Source: Strix aluco (Eukaryota > Chordata > Aves > Strigiformes > Strigidae). Taken from it: a DNA stretch of 64,000 bases. The position numbers and the translations under genes were made by a program. The first letter of the stretch is position 1. Each line of letters begins with the position of its first letter. The notes below the pieces were generated by a model. That model was not told where the DNA came from and made no database searches. It was given only the letters and a program-made list of their open reading frames with translations. The stretch lies in NCBI RefSeq assembly GCF_031877795.1, contig NC_133971.1:67392463-67456462 (forward strand). Direction: 5' to 3'. Positions 14,601 to 26,400 of the stretch are shown piece by piece.

Positions 14601-15136
14601 TCTTTATCAACCCTTCTTCAAAGACCTTTTAAAATTAATCACGCAAAACTAGTTTTCCTTCATCGTGTTCTAGGCACAAGTTAAAGCCAAGTTACTTCTC
14701 TGAAGAAAGTAAGCTGTCCGTTTGCGGTACGGCCCCGCGGGAGTGCAGGGGGACCAGCGCGCAGCAGCCGCCGCCCAGAGGCGCGGGCCGGGCCGGACGG
14801 GCGCCGGACTCGGCTGACGGGGCGCGGAACTGTGCGCTTCGCCCAACGGCAGCCGCCGCAACCTGCGCTTCAGGGCGCTCGGCGGGAAAGGAGGGAGCGG
14901 ACCGAGGGGGCAGATGGCGGTCCCGGGAGCTCTGGTATCAGAGACTTCGCTGTGACATTACACCGCCGCCGACGCGCCCGCGCCTCCCGCCCCCTCCCCT
15001 GCTTTGGCGGGGGGCGGGTGTGCCGCCAGAGGCGCTGGCGGTGGGGCCTGACCGCACGCCTGTCGCGGCCCGCCGGGCGGGCGCAGCCCCTCGCTGGAAA
15101 GCCCAGGCGGGGCCGAGGGCCGCCGCCGGTACTCAC
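11638..15136 (-). other. NXNL2: NXNL2 intron, rest; no gene recognised
   Basis: The distal half of the NXNL2 intron. It contains a very A/T-rich patch at about 12936-13060 and enters the CpG island after about 14725. No further exon or repeat family could be supported. Confidence 0.6.
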
Positions 15137-15438
15137 TGCTTGTAGGGGTCGTGGAAGGGCAGGGCCAGCCAGTCCCCGTGCATGGCGTGCATGTAGCCCG
15201 CCATCTCCTCGGCGCTGTGGTCGGAAGAGATGAAGACGACCTCGAAGGGGGCGGGGGGCTGAGTCTCCTCCAGCAGCTCCGTGTAGAAGTCGCAGAGGAC
15301 GGGGGTGAAGTCGCGGCATGGCGAGCACCAGCCGGCGGAGAAGTACAAGCCCACGACCTTGTTCTGCAGGGCCTCCTCGGGGTCCACGCTGCGGCCGTCC
15401 TTGCTGACCAGGAGCCGCCCGCTGAACACATCCACCAT
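15137..15438 (-). CDS. NXNL2: NXNL2 coding exon 1 (nucleoredoxin-like 2, thioredoxin-like active site)
   Basis: Nucleoredoxin-like 2 is the second rod-derived cone viability factor family member, a thioredoxin-like protein supporting photoreceptor and neuron survival. The start ATG (15436-15438) has a strong context, A at -3 and G at +4. The exon encodes residues 1-100 plus two bases of His-101 and ends at a GTGAGT donor (15131-15136). Diagnostic segments are ALQNKVVGLYF (23-33), WCSPC (37-41) followed by RDFTP, CDFYTEL, FEVVFISSD, and WLALPFHDPY. The Cys-38/Cys-41 pair forms a canonical WCxxC redox site. With exon 2 at 7505-7673 the protein is 156 residues, the family length. The gene lies downstream of SPIN1 on the same strand, as in mammals. 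If the intron is retained, a TGA follows immediately, giving a 101-residue short form. Confidence 0.96.
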
Positions 15439-15583
15439 GCTGCCACCGGCCGGCCCCCGTGGGGCGCGGCAGGGCGAAGGGCGACACTGGGGGCTGCGAG
15501 GCCACGGGGCTCCCGGCGCGACCCCGACTCCCCCGCCCTCCCACCGCAGCAGCTACTGCCCGGCCCCCGCTGCCCGCCGCCGC

Positions 15584-15590
15584 CTTTATA
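15584..15590 (-). promoter_or_regulatory. NXNL2: TATA box of NXNL2
   Basis: The minus strand reads TATAAAG, about 145 bases upstream of the start codon. This places transcription start near 15555-15560 and predicts a 5'UTR of about 115-120 bases. Position and neighbouring motifs support it; no transcript data were available. Confidence 0.7.
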
Positions 15591-15630
15591 CACGTCCGGC
15601 TCCGCCCATGCTGACTGACAGCTGCCCTTG

Positions 15631-15670
15631 CCAATGGCCGCGTCAGGAGGGCGTGGCCCCGCCCCGCCCC
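15631..15670 (-). promoter_or_regulatory. NXNL2: CCAAT box and GC boxes upstream of NXNL2
   Basis: An inverted CCAAT (CCAAT on the plus strand at 15631-15635) lies about 41 bases upstream of the TATA box, so near -75 to the predicted start. Sp1-type GC boxes (GGGCGTGGCC and a CCCCGCCCCGCCCC run) follow at 15649-15670. The arrangement is that of an ordinary vertebrate core promoter. I saw no clear photoreceptor CRX-type site next to it. Confidence 0.55.
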
Positions 15671-15903
15671 CTGCCGGTGCGCCCGTGGCGGGGTGCTGGC
15701 GGCGGCTCGGGCACGCGCTGGCAGCAGCCCACGAAAACACAGGTTCTATTTTTATTTTTTTTTCTTCCATTGACTCAACCCAAATTTTTTTGTTCTCTAC
15801 AGCCACTTCCTGTCCTGAGTGAAAGAAACAAGGTATCATTTTAAAATTCTGACCATGTGAGAGAAAGCCCGAAGAAGCACCACAGAACTAACACAGGAAT
15901 GTT

Positions 15904-15923
15904 GGTTTGGTTTGGTTTGGTTT
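15904..15923 (+). repeat. (GGTTT)n microsatellite
   Basis: Four tandem GGTTT units running into a short T-run, just upstream of the NXNL2 promoter. Confidence 0.9.
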
Positions 15924-17891
15924 TTTCGCTAGACTTCATCAAAAGTAACCGCCTCGTTGTGGGATCAGTTTGATTTGGGAGTTGCATTCTTTCTTTTGCC
16001 CCTTATTCCTTGTATTATGCAAATAGACTGCTAATTGAAAGACTGCTTCCTTATTGTGCAAAAGCTCACATATCTTTAAAAAAGCGTGAGTTCAGCCTTT
16101 ATTATTATTTTCTAAGAGATTTGTTTATATGTAAATTAATCTTTATGAATCAGGCCTTTTTATTTATGTCCTAGTATATCTGAATAGTTTGTAATTACTA
16201 TTCTGATATTTTGCTGGGGGGAAAAAAATTGCTTAGGTGTTTGGAAAGTGTTTTCTGTTCAAATGCAGTATTTCTCCGTTTTCATGGACTGTCAAGCTAT
16301 GTTGTTTTCATATGCTTCTGACATAGAAGTGATATTTAAAACGTAATCCTCCCATCTCTCCCACCTTCCATCAATCCTTTCTCCAAGTTTTGCATGATGT
16401 TTTGTGCTGTTCTCCTCTTCAGGCTTCCAGCTGATGTCAGAAGTAGAAGAGAGCTGTGAAAGGTTGGCTGTTCTTAAAATAGCACAGAAGGGAAGTGCAG
16501 CTCACCTGAGCCTTTGATTTTTCATGCTGTCTGCCTTTGTGAGACCACTTGTGAAGCAGGATGGAGTTGGAGCCCTTGGAGCCTGTAGAGCCACAGGAAA
16601 TTGGAAAAAAGTTTCTATATAAGTTCAGACTACTATAGGTTCATTATTGATATTCCTACCAATTTCTCCTTCAACCAGTGAAAGCATGTTTTCTCAGATA
16701 TTATGAACTGAAGCAATGACCCAAGGAACTTGTAACTATCCCACCTCCAGAGGTTAGAAGGCTGGTTAGCCAGATACAGTACTATTCCATGAGAAAAGGA
16801 CATATCAAGATTGTCTTCAAGGACTCTGGGCATGCAGGGAAGAGTTTCCAGCTGCCTACAGCTCCACAGGGAGAAAGAGCTGGGTGTACAAGGTGCACAA
16901 GGTTTGAGTTTACAGTTGTCTGTACTAAGCCTGTTGACAAATGTAATGAGCAAAGAGAGGATTCCAAGCTGACAGGGAGTACAGTGCTTTGCCGCTTCCT
17001 CTATGCGTAACTTGCTGAAAACCTGTCTGCATGCAAAGCAACTACCATTTTTTTACCTCTGGTAATTCCTGTAGCTGGTAAAAGCATGATCTCCTATATG
17101 AGAAGATAACTGTACTACCTTCTGTAAATTGTTTTAGTTTGGGTATGCTTCCCCTTTCCTTAAGCATACAAACAGAGGAAGATAGGATAAAAGTTTAAAA
17201 CATGCAGAAGACTGTATGGCTTGAGCCAGACCCCGGTTATACAGCACACGTACTAATTTATAAAGAAAATTATAAATTATTGGCTGATGTGCTCCAGATG
17301 GTAAGTCTCAATGATGGTGATATTAAAGTTCTTGAAACTATTTAAAGAATATCTACTAAACATGAGAAACCAGATACCTTCCTCAGGAATCTTGAGGTGA
17401 TCAACTCTGTCAGGACTTCACAGATTCACTGGAGATGCTGCATATCACAGAAAGTCTTATCTTGCACCTGCCTTTGATTTGACTACAAAGACAGTTTTCT
17501 ATGACACTAGCGCAGAACCATACAAAAAGTTTCACTTTATGATTTATATCAAGGAGGCTAGAGCCTGTTTCAGCTACAAATGTCTTCTAGGAATATTCTC
17601 ATTAGAGGTGTTAACACTTTGTGATTTATTCCATTCCCTAATCTCCACTTAGACTGATAATAATGGAACTTTTTATACAGAGTCTGTGATCCTTTCTCAA
17701 GGGAGTGTATAGTTCTGACATGACACTATCAGGAAGCTTGTAAACAATGCTCATCCTCTGGGTCAGGCCAAGCCTCTGGGGATTTCCAGGTAAAATAATT
17801 GAGATAAAATCTTCCCACCACAAAATATTGCATTTTGGATTTTGCTAGAAATCAAGCTTTTTATTACTGGATTTACTATATTATTTTAATG

Positions 17892-17919
17892 TAAATACTA
17901 CATTTTAATGTAGTATTTA
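17892..17919. repeat. perfect 13-bp inverted repeat with 2-base spacer
   Basis: The left arm TAAATACTACATT (17892-17904) is the exact reverse complement of the right arm (17907-17919), separated by TT. The DNA could extrude a cruciform, or an RNA hairpin could form. No gene is nearby and the role is unknown. Confidence 0.9.
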
Positions 17920-20900
17920 GTTCTGTCTTCTAATCTAAAAGCAAGACTTCCAGTTTATTTGTGGTCACATTGCAAAGATGATCCTACTTCCCTTGTGTGT
18001 TTTGCTTCAGTTAACATTGAAGTTAATTACATATCTGGGTTCTGACAAGCAAATGAGAATTTAAAAAAATATACCATCAATAAAGTCATGTTTTCAATGA
18101 TATAGGGCAGCATGCTGAGAAAGAGACATAGAAGAAATGAAATGGAAGCAAAAAATGTCCAAACTTGTGAACTCCTATATAATACATACTCAAGGTGGTG
18201 TAATTCCATACACTTCTGGTGGCAGAGCTAATGTCTTTATAGGCTATTTAAAAGTTTAACTAGGAGAAGGTTCTGAAAGCCTGTCCAGGTCTTTAATGAA
18301 CATACCCTTCACTCTCTCCTTTATGCACCTTTTCCATAGCTGGCACTGTTCTGGGTAGGAAAGTATTTGATCTAATAAGCGTTTGCAATAAGCAATAAGT
18401 GAAAAGGTATTGAACAAAAAGTTTCAATCGGCTTATAATTCTTAAGAGATCTGTAGGAAATGCATACCTGTGTAACACAATTGACATTGACAAGTCATAT
18501 ATATGTCCAGTGAAGCCATAAGGCAAAAGCAGACTAAATTTACTCAAAGGAGAGTGTTACCTGGATGAGGGCTTGTTGGACCTGTGTTCAATTTAATCAT
18601 TAGCACACCATGTACTTAATTGTACTCTAATTAAAAAGTGGAAGCGACAAACGTAATCAAGATAAACTTTCGTTGGGGAAAACTATATGGAATGCAATTC
18701 CTGAAGAAGTCAGACTAGAAACTGACCTTGGAGAATCCCATTGTGTGTGAATATTAGTCAGAAAAACAGACCCCAAAGGAGACATCAAGGGAAGGAACAC
18801 ACAGAATAAAGGAAACATACAGTTGGATTAAGGAGTTAAATATATAGCAACCATTGATACAACTAGACGAAATAGTTGCTTTTGTTTCATTTTCACGGTA
18901 CATATCAATATGCTTTACAGGAGAGAGTTATAATCTGAGTTATTGATGAGAAAATGTAAAATTACTTTTCACAGTGTACACAGTGAAAAAGAAGTGAAAG
19001 AAAGCTTCTTAGTCTCAACCCAATACATTAACTAATGAGCTGTGAAAAGAGACTAGTGCACAAAGAAATGCTGAGCCAAAAAAATTTCAGTTATGCCATA
19101 CACAACCTGCCAACTAAAATAGTTACTGGATATTCATAGCCCTCCTTACAGCTGCCACATTTGGTACTGTTTTCTCAGCTGGGATCAGGAGACACATGGG
19201 TCATTATTACATAGTCAGCAGTAATACAAATACTTTGTGAATGTTCCTTCATGACTGTTTTTGGATCTATTTCCCCTGTGTGAACTCCAAACACAAAAGA
19301 AATAACAGTATCTTTTTTTTTTTTTTTTCCTTTTTTTTCCAAGTAGGAAAATTAACCAAATAAGTAGTGCATATGTTCTTTAAATTACAATTTTATTTCT
19401 GTTATTCAAACTGTCTAGAGCCTAATAACATACCACAGACATTAAAGGCTAGCTGTAAGGGAATCTTGCTTTCCCTGGGTAAGAGATATACTGGGGCGTA
19501 GCTTACTAGATCTAGCATCAGGTCAGGACTGAAAAAGAGCTGTAACAGCTATCAATTAACAAAAAAATTTTAGTACAGAAGATACTGTTTAGGTAAGGAA
19601 CATCCCCGCTTTTGAAGCAACAGACTGTTACAAATAACAGGTAATAATTATTATAGATAACAATTGTTATACTAACATTTGGAACATACCCCTGGGTCCC
19701 AGCTTAATATGCATTCTTGGCATAAATAAACAATAGCACATAAGCAAGGAGGAAAAAATGCCATTACAGAATTATAAATTAGCTGGATTTGAGAGATTGC
19801 AAGGAATATTTTTTCTTTTAATCAGGAAACACTAAAACCTGTTAATAGATTCTAACTAAGCAAGCAATCTAGTATAAAAAATGCAACAGCTGGGGCTACA
19901 TTCTTTCCGTTGTTCCCTGGGTTCAAAATTACAGCAATGCTGAACATTGGGAAAATAGCAAAGGTACAAGAATTTCTCCTGGCAGCATGAAAAGACTGTT
20001 TCAACCATCCTTTGCATCTAACTTCATCCTGGCAACTGTGTATCAAAGTGCCAAATAGTGTTAGATAATCTAAATATCAGTGTTGTAACATTTCTGACTT
20101 CCAAACAGGTACAACAGGAAAGCAGTTCAGAGTCATCTCATACAGCAGGATGGCAACGAGGAACAATATTTGTGCCTGCAGCAGTAGAAAAATACTGTAA
20201 TAAAATTCTGCTCGAGTTCATCTGAGTTCAAACACTCTTTCCTCTACACTCTTTAGCCGTTTCACAGTTTTGTGTAAATAAGTAGACATTTTTTTGTGAT
20301 GAGACCTCTGACTAGGTTCATCCCTTCCAGGGTCGGAATCATCCAACATTAGATCTTGCATTTCTGTACCTTTTGAAAAGTGTAAGGCTGTGTGAGACTT
20401 CCTGCAGAATCCAGCTTAGTCCTCTACAGAAGGTAGCAACCACCATCTAATCCTATTCATTCACAGAGTTTTTGATGGAAGAAAGAGTCCTGATTGTCAT
20501 AAGGAGGGACTCCAGAGTTTTGGTGGTAGTTTCAGTTGCTTTGTTAAAGTAATGTGTTAGGCACCTACAAAAGTAAATGGCCTCTGGCTATATAAACACA
20601 TACTCTTCTAGCAAAACTCAAATAAGAGGCTTCAGTCATGGAGAAGACAGCCTGCATCTACTCCTGCCAACCTTGTAAGCAGCCTCTATTCTGGCTAGAC
20701 TGACTTTGAACAATTAATCCAAGAACTTCAGGTGATCATTTACAGTATTAGTTCTGATGAGTTGAAAGAATTATATTTTAAATAATAAAAGGATTATATT
20801 CTTATTTATGGGGAGATGACACTACTAAAAAGCTTGTCTTGGCTTCATTTCAGCCTAGTAACATTTTTTCCAGCTTCATCTTTAAAAGAGATACTTGAAA

Positions 20901-22445
20901 TGACCTATTGTTTTATTAGATTATGATGTTCATTACAGATTCATAACGTGTAAGATCAACACAGAGTATGCTTTGAATATTCAGCCTTGTTTTGTATTGC
21001 CTCTATTCCAGTTTCCCCATGGTATACCTTTCTTCATTAGCAAATAATGCAACAGGTAGGTCCTGGGAAAAAAAAAGCCAAGCTGACATGTTACAGGGAT
21101 AAAAGCTAGAATACTTTTCTGCAAATAAGCAAGCTGCCAATGCAGCTTATGTCGCAGCAGCTAGTAGGAGCTCCTAACAGGAGTTTTGGCAGAGCACATT
21201 GACCCCACTGCAGACACTTGTCTCAGGTGTTTGCAGATAGTCTCCAGGGAGAGCTTTCTGTCTAGCATGCTCATTTTCATAGGAAATCTCTGGTTTTGCT
21301 GTTTGCATAAAAGAAATGTTTGTTTTGTTTTGTTTTAAGGCTGGGATTCACTGTCATTTATATTGTACATGCTTTATCTCACCACTATAAATCCCAAAGA
21401 CCTTTCCCTTGCACAGACATACCCAGAATACACAACATCCCCTAGCTTTTAGTCTCATGCTCCCTAATTTTAAAACCATTAGAAACAGAAAAATAATTAG
21501 AAGCTAAGACAATTAAAACATGGTGTGTGTTTTGCACAGAGAAAGAAACTTCAAATTGGCATAGGTTGAAAATGTTGTCCCAAAATCTGGGTTCTTTTAG
21601 CTGGTGTACAATGAGCTGAAAAACACACAGGGTTGAGACAGTTGTTTGATTCATATTTGTGCAGAGATAGGTGCTATGTAGTAATTCCACAAAGCTTGCT
21701 CATCTTGGTTAACATATGGTAAGCATTTATAAGTTCCAAGTGACAGTTATCAGTACTTTTTACTGGTAAATTTGGCCACCCTCCTGCTCGTTGGTCCTTG
21801 CGATGTCTCATCTCCATTTAAAGTCACAGGATCCTCTTTTTTAACTGCATGTTCACTGAGGAAGGGGCTTTTCTTGGTAGGGGGTTTTCTCTTACTCAAG
21901 GGTGGGTTTTTACTATGTTAATGAGAAAAGCTCACTCATATTTCAAGTAGTTCCCTCCTTGGTTTTGTCAGTAGCTTTTGTTCCTGTGAGCTTATCTTGT
22001 TATTTCCCTGTTTGATGTTCTTAGGGTGTCATCTCTCGCATTTATCTCAGGTTTTCAATCACAATGTTGCTTCTTCAGGGTCACTCTGTCAGCTTTAGCA
22101 GTTCCCTTACCAATTCATGGCATTCTTTCACAACCCTCCTTTGATTGTTTTATCAATTAACATGTAACAAAACTCCACTGCAAAAAGAAAAAGCCTAGGA
22201 AAAGAAGACCTGTTCCTTTGATTGAACATGGGTTAGGAAAACAGTATTTTAGAGCTGTGAAATGACATTTAACTTGGGAGAATGAAAGAGGTCAAAGACT
22301 CAGGTGTTACCTGCTAGTCTCTCTGCCTTATGAACTTTGATTTTTGTATAATCACATAATTTTCAACTACATACAAAATTATCCTAGCCAAAGGAAAAAA
22401 AAAATCATACACAAGGTTGCAGAGTAGGGTAAATCCTTATGCTAT

Positions 22446-23479
22446 CTTGGCAGGTTAACATTGCGTGGCGGCCAGATGCCCACCCAGCTACTCTCTCATT
22501 CCCCTTCCTCAACAGAACAGGGGGAGAAAATATGAAGAGAAAGTTCATCAGCTGAGATAAAGACAGGGAGGTTGCTTACCAATTCCTGTCACAGGTGAGA
22601 CAGACTCGTCCTGAGGAAAATTAAATTATTGCCAATTAAAAATAAAGTAAGATGGTGACAAACAAAGGCAAAACCAAAAGTACCTACCTCCCGCCTCCCT
22701 CTTCCTCCCAGGCTCCACTTCACTGCTGAATCTTCTACCTCCTCCCCCCATGCCAAATGATACAGTGAGCTGTGGAATGGGGGTTGTGATCAGTTCATAA
22801 CACTCCATCTCTGCTGCTCCTTCCTCCTCATGCTTTTTCTCTGCTCTAGCATGGATGGGGCCTTTCACATGGGATACAGTTCTTCACAAACTGCTCCAGC
22901 GTGGATCCTTTCCATGGGCTGAAGTCCTTCAAGAACAGACTGCCCCAGTGCGGGTCCACCATGGACTGCAGTTCCTGCCAGAAAACCTGTGCCACAGGTC
23001 CTGCCAGGAGCCTGCTCCAGCATGGGCTCTCCATGGGGTCACAGCCTCCCTCAGGGCATGTCCACCTGTTCTGGTGTGAGGTTTTCTGGAGGCTGCAAGG
23101 TAGATATCTGCTCCACTGTGGTCCTTGCAGGGGAACAACCTGCTCCACCATGGTCTTCTCCACAGGCTGCAATCTGCTCTGGTGCTTGGAGCACCTCCTC
23201 CCCCTTCTTCTTCACTGACCTTGGTGCCTGCAGGGCTATTTCTCTCATACTCTTCACACTCCTCTCTCTCTCACACAGCTGCTGTACAGCATTTTGTATC
23301 TTTTCTCTAGTATGCTTTCCAGAGGCACCACCAGTTTGGCTGATGGGCTCAGCCATGTCCTGTTGTGGGTCTGTTGGGGTTGGCTGTGTCCAACAGAGGG
23401 GCAGCTACTGGCCTCTTCTCATAGAGGTGACCCCTACAGCCCCCCTGCTGCCAACACCTTGACATGTAAATCCAATACA
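22446..23479 (-). mobile_element. solo LTR, about 1 kb, with internal G/C-rich tandem motif
   Basis: Read on the minus strand, the element begins TGTATTGGATTTACATG and ends near GTTAACCTGCC. It has a G/C-rich central block built from imperfect copies of a unit containing 'CTGCTCCAGCATGG' and 'CCATGG-CTGCAG'. It is flanked by a perfect 5-bp duplication, GCTAT, at 22441-22445 and 23480-23484. The element at 41825-42866 is a second copy of the same family. Open frames of 60-157 codons on both strands are by-products of the tandem block. The family is a common avian ERV LTR type; I do not assign a database name. Confidence 0.85.
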
Positions 23480-23484
23480 GCTAT

Positions 23485-26400
23485 TTTAAATTCTTGGATC
23501 TCAAGAATAACTTCATCCCAAAACTTGTTCTATGGCTGAAACAATTCAGAGGAGGAATTATTTGAACTCATCCTTGTCTTCTTCATATTCAAGAAATTGG
23601 AAGGCTAACTGAAAATTCTGCTCCAGGGACAGTTCTGGGGCTAAGCCACTGCAAATGGGACATGGTGAAGAAGCACAAAGTCAGGCCCAGGATTCAAGGG
23701 CCTGGAAGCTCTACAGGTCATCTGCCACTAGAAGGGCAAATCTGTTGTCTGCACAGATAGGGAGTTAAGTTTTAAAGAAGCCTCAAAGCACAAGTCTTCC
23801 ATGTTCACAGTGAAACCACATCACATTCTGCATCTCCGATTGTCACAAATTCTTCCTGTTGAGATGGACTTGCACCCTGAAAACAAGTAACAGACTTAGA
23901 TCCCTCAGTACCTGAGCATCAAGACAGAGTCTTCCTTATATGTTGTTAATCACCTTGCAAAGAGAACACTACAGTGTAGGACAGGACCAACCTTAATCTG
24001 GCTCAGTGATTAACGGATTATTGCTTCAGAACTATTTATATCCTTACAGCTATGGCAGAGAGCCTAGTAAAAAGTGGGTTCAGTTGCTGCTGTACGTTGC
24101 CAGAGCCTGCTGTCTCACTGCCATCCCAAAGGGCAGTTCAGGATTTCAGTCAGTTGGCTAGGTGATTTCTTCACTCCCCTACATCATTTTCTCTGGAGGT
24201 TATTCTGCACAATTACCCTGCCAAGTAGCCATTCAAGATTAATGACTAATCCCAGTAAGAAAAGCAAAACAACACAAACCAAAACAAACCTTGAAATTGC
24301 TTTAGTTATTTCTAAGAGGTTTGCCAATGATATAACCAGATAGTTTACAGAAACGCAGATATATACAGAATTCAAATTTGTCTTCAGCAGCACAGTGCAT
24401 ACTTTCCTTTGCTATTTATTGACTCAAGTGGATAAAGTCATCAGCATCACTTATTTTTGCAATCTAGAACCTATGTTGAGTGCAAAAAAAGGTGTTTACT
24501 CCACAGAAGAGCATCTCAGCATAAAGCACGAAAAATGGTTTTCAGGGCTATGACCACAGGCATCACAGGTTTTCTGCAGTGAGATTTTTAGCACTCTCCA
24601 AGCATTTCCTTCCTTTCACACACAACTGTATTCTACAAAAGTCTTAAGGAATTCAGATCTCTCTTTTCATATTTTCAGACTATCTGTAAGAGTAGGATTG
24701 GTTAGTAGCAATTAGTGGTAATTTTCGGTAGTTGTAATTTTGTAATCTGCAAGTGTTATTTACACATATGATAATAATTTGGGCCATTTGCCTGCACAAT
24801 TTGATTATGTTTTAAATATGAGAATTTCTATGTTAAACTAATTCTGTGGAAGCCAAAATGCTAGGAATCAATTCTCCCATGTACACTGCTAGCCTTGCAA
24901 TGTCATGTTAAAGACCAGGATAATAATGTCTAGATTTACAGCGTTAGAAAGTATTGCCCATCCTATGCAATAATTAACCTCAATTTTCTTTTCTCCTCAG
25001 TAAAACCTAATAGTGTTTATTATATATTATGAGCATCCTTTTGGTTAGTCTTACTTTCATTCTTTTGGAATAAACTTTTGTTGTCCTTTTATGAGTAGTA
25101 GATACTGGGTCCATTTTCTTTTTCTCTACCATCAGAAATTCTTAGTACTTAGCTTTTCTACCTCACTTTTTCAGAAAACTGCACCATTACTCCACTTTTA
25201 AATTTTATTCTATCTGCCAGCTTCTAAGTACACAATACACTGAGCCTCACTAACAATAGTAGAGAGTTGTGTATCAGGCAGAAGGAATATCCTTCTAAGG
25301 CAGAAACAGAATGAGTGAACAAAACCAAAGATTAATGAGGATTCCCAGCAAGACACAGTTTCAACCTTCCATAATGAAATGTGTGGTAATGTAGCAAAAA
25401 GTCAATTGTAAAACTTGCTGTTGCTATCCTTTTCACATTTTTGAGGATAGACCTTTGAATCATTACAGATTCCTTCTCTAATGCTTCTGCTATTAGTGTT
25501 GCTTTGTTTTTACAAGATTAAAAGGTTAGTTTTTTAATTCATTAAATTAATGAGAGTTCAAATTAGACGTCTGCTTCTCTAAGTTAAAAATGGCAAGGGG
25601 TTAGTAAACAGTGTTGTAAAATCAAACTAATTAGACCTTTTGTGGAAAGCATGACAACCAGTGTTCCCAGTGCAAGACTCCAGTGGTAAAAGATAAAAGT
25701 CTTTGTGAAGATGATTTGAGAAGTCATCCCCCAGTCCAGTTCAAAGGTGAATATAATACCATGTGTAGCTAGTTAGTGCAGCAGAACTGAAAATCATCAG
25801 CCCAAAATCCAGTTGAGTGAAATGTGTACGGATCTTAACTTTCCTTTCTCATACTTAAAGGTAGCTGTCCTGTCACTGAGCCACCTTTCATACAAATATA
25901 AGAAAAAAAAAAACCACAACAGTCCTCTCCCTTCCAAAAATAGCAGCTGTTTATATGAAATCACTTTATCATGACTGTGCATTTAAAGTTGTGTTATTTT
26001 ATTAACAAAAATATGCCTCTCATGTCATGTCATTCTTAAGAAGTAATAAGTTTGCTGGGATCAAAGTAAATGCACAGATGTCCATTATCAAAGTCAACTT
26101 TGAACAGACCAGTCTCGTGCAGAGACCTGAGGAACAACATGGCACTAAAATACATCAAAATGTTTAAAAAAGGACTTGTAAAAGTCAGATTGTATTGAAT
26201 GCAAGTAAATTTAAGGATTAATTGCATGGGGGTGGGGTGAGTGGAACCAGTGCCAAAGTATATGGGTTTTTTAACTTAATGCAAAACTATTTACAAAGTG
26301 TAGAAGTTATGCAAATCATTACTGATTTCGGAAAAATAACGTGCGGAAATCTGTAATTAACATCTAAGTAGAATAGTGAAGTGTTAAGTAGACACCACCT

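Larger units (their letters stand above)
14725..15735. promoter_or_regulatory. NXNL2: CpG island covering NXNL2 exon 1 and promoter
   Basis: About 1 kb of strongly G/C-rich sequence with dense CpG, in sharp contrast to the A/T-rich DNA on both sides. It spans NXNL2 exon 1, the first 400 bases of the intron and the core promoter. It is the only island of this kind in the window. Long open frames appear on both strands here because stop codons are rare in G/C-rich DNA; they are not genes. Confidence 0.85.
15736..22445. other. intergenic DNA between NXNL2 and SPIN1, part
   Basis: No gene is supported. Small features are a (GGTTT)4 tract at 15904-15923, a near-perfect hairpin at 17892-17919, T-rich runs at about 19312-19338 and a (GTTTT)n tract at about 21317-21337. 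Open frames are short and random. Confidence 0.6.

Noticed and set aside
14832-15844. Several long open frames (up to 293 codons) on both strands besides NXNL2
   Set aside because: They lie in a CpG island where stop codons are rare, overlap each other and the real exon, and have Arg/Pro/Ala-rich compositions without domains.
22626-23539. Cluster of frames of 61-157 codons on both strands
   Set aside because: They fall inside the LTR at 22446-23479 or run just past its edge, and arise from its G/C-rich tandem block.
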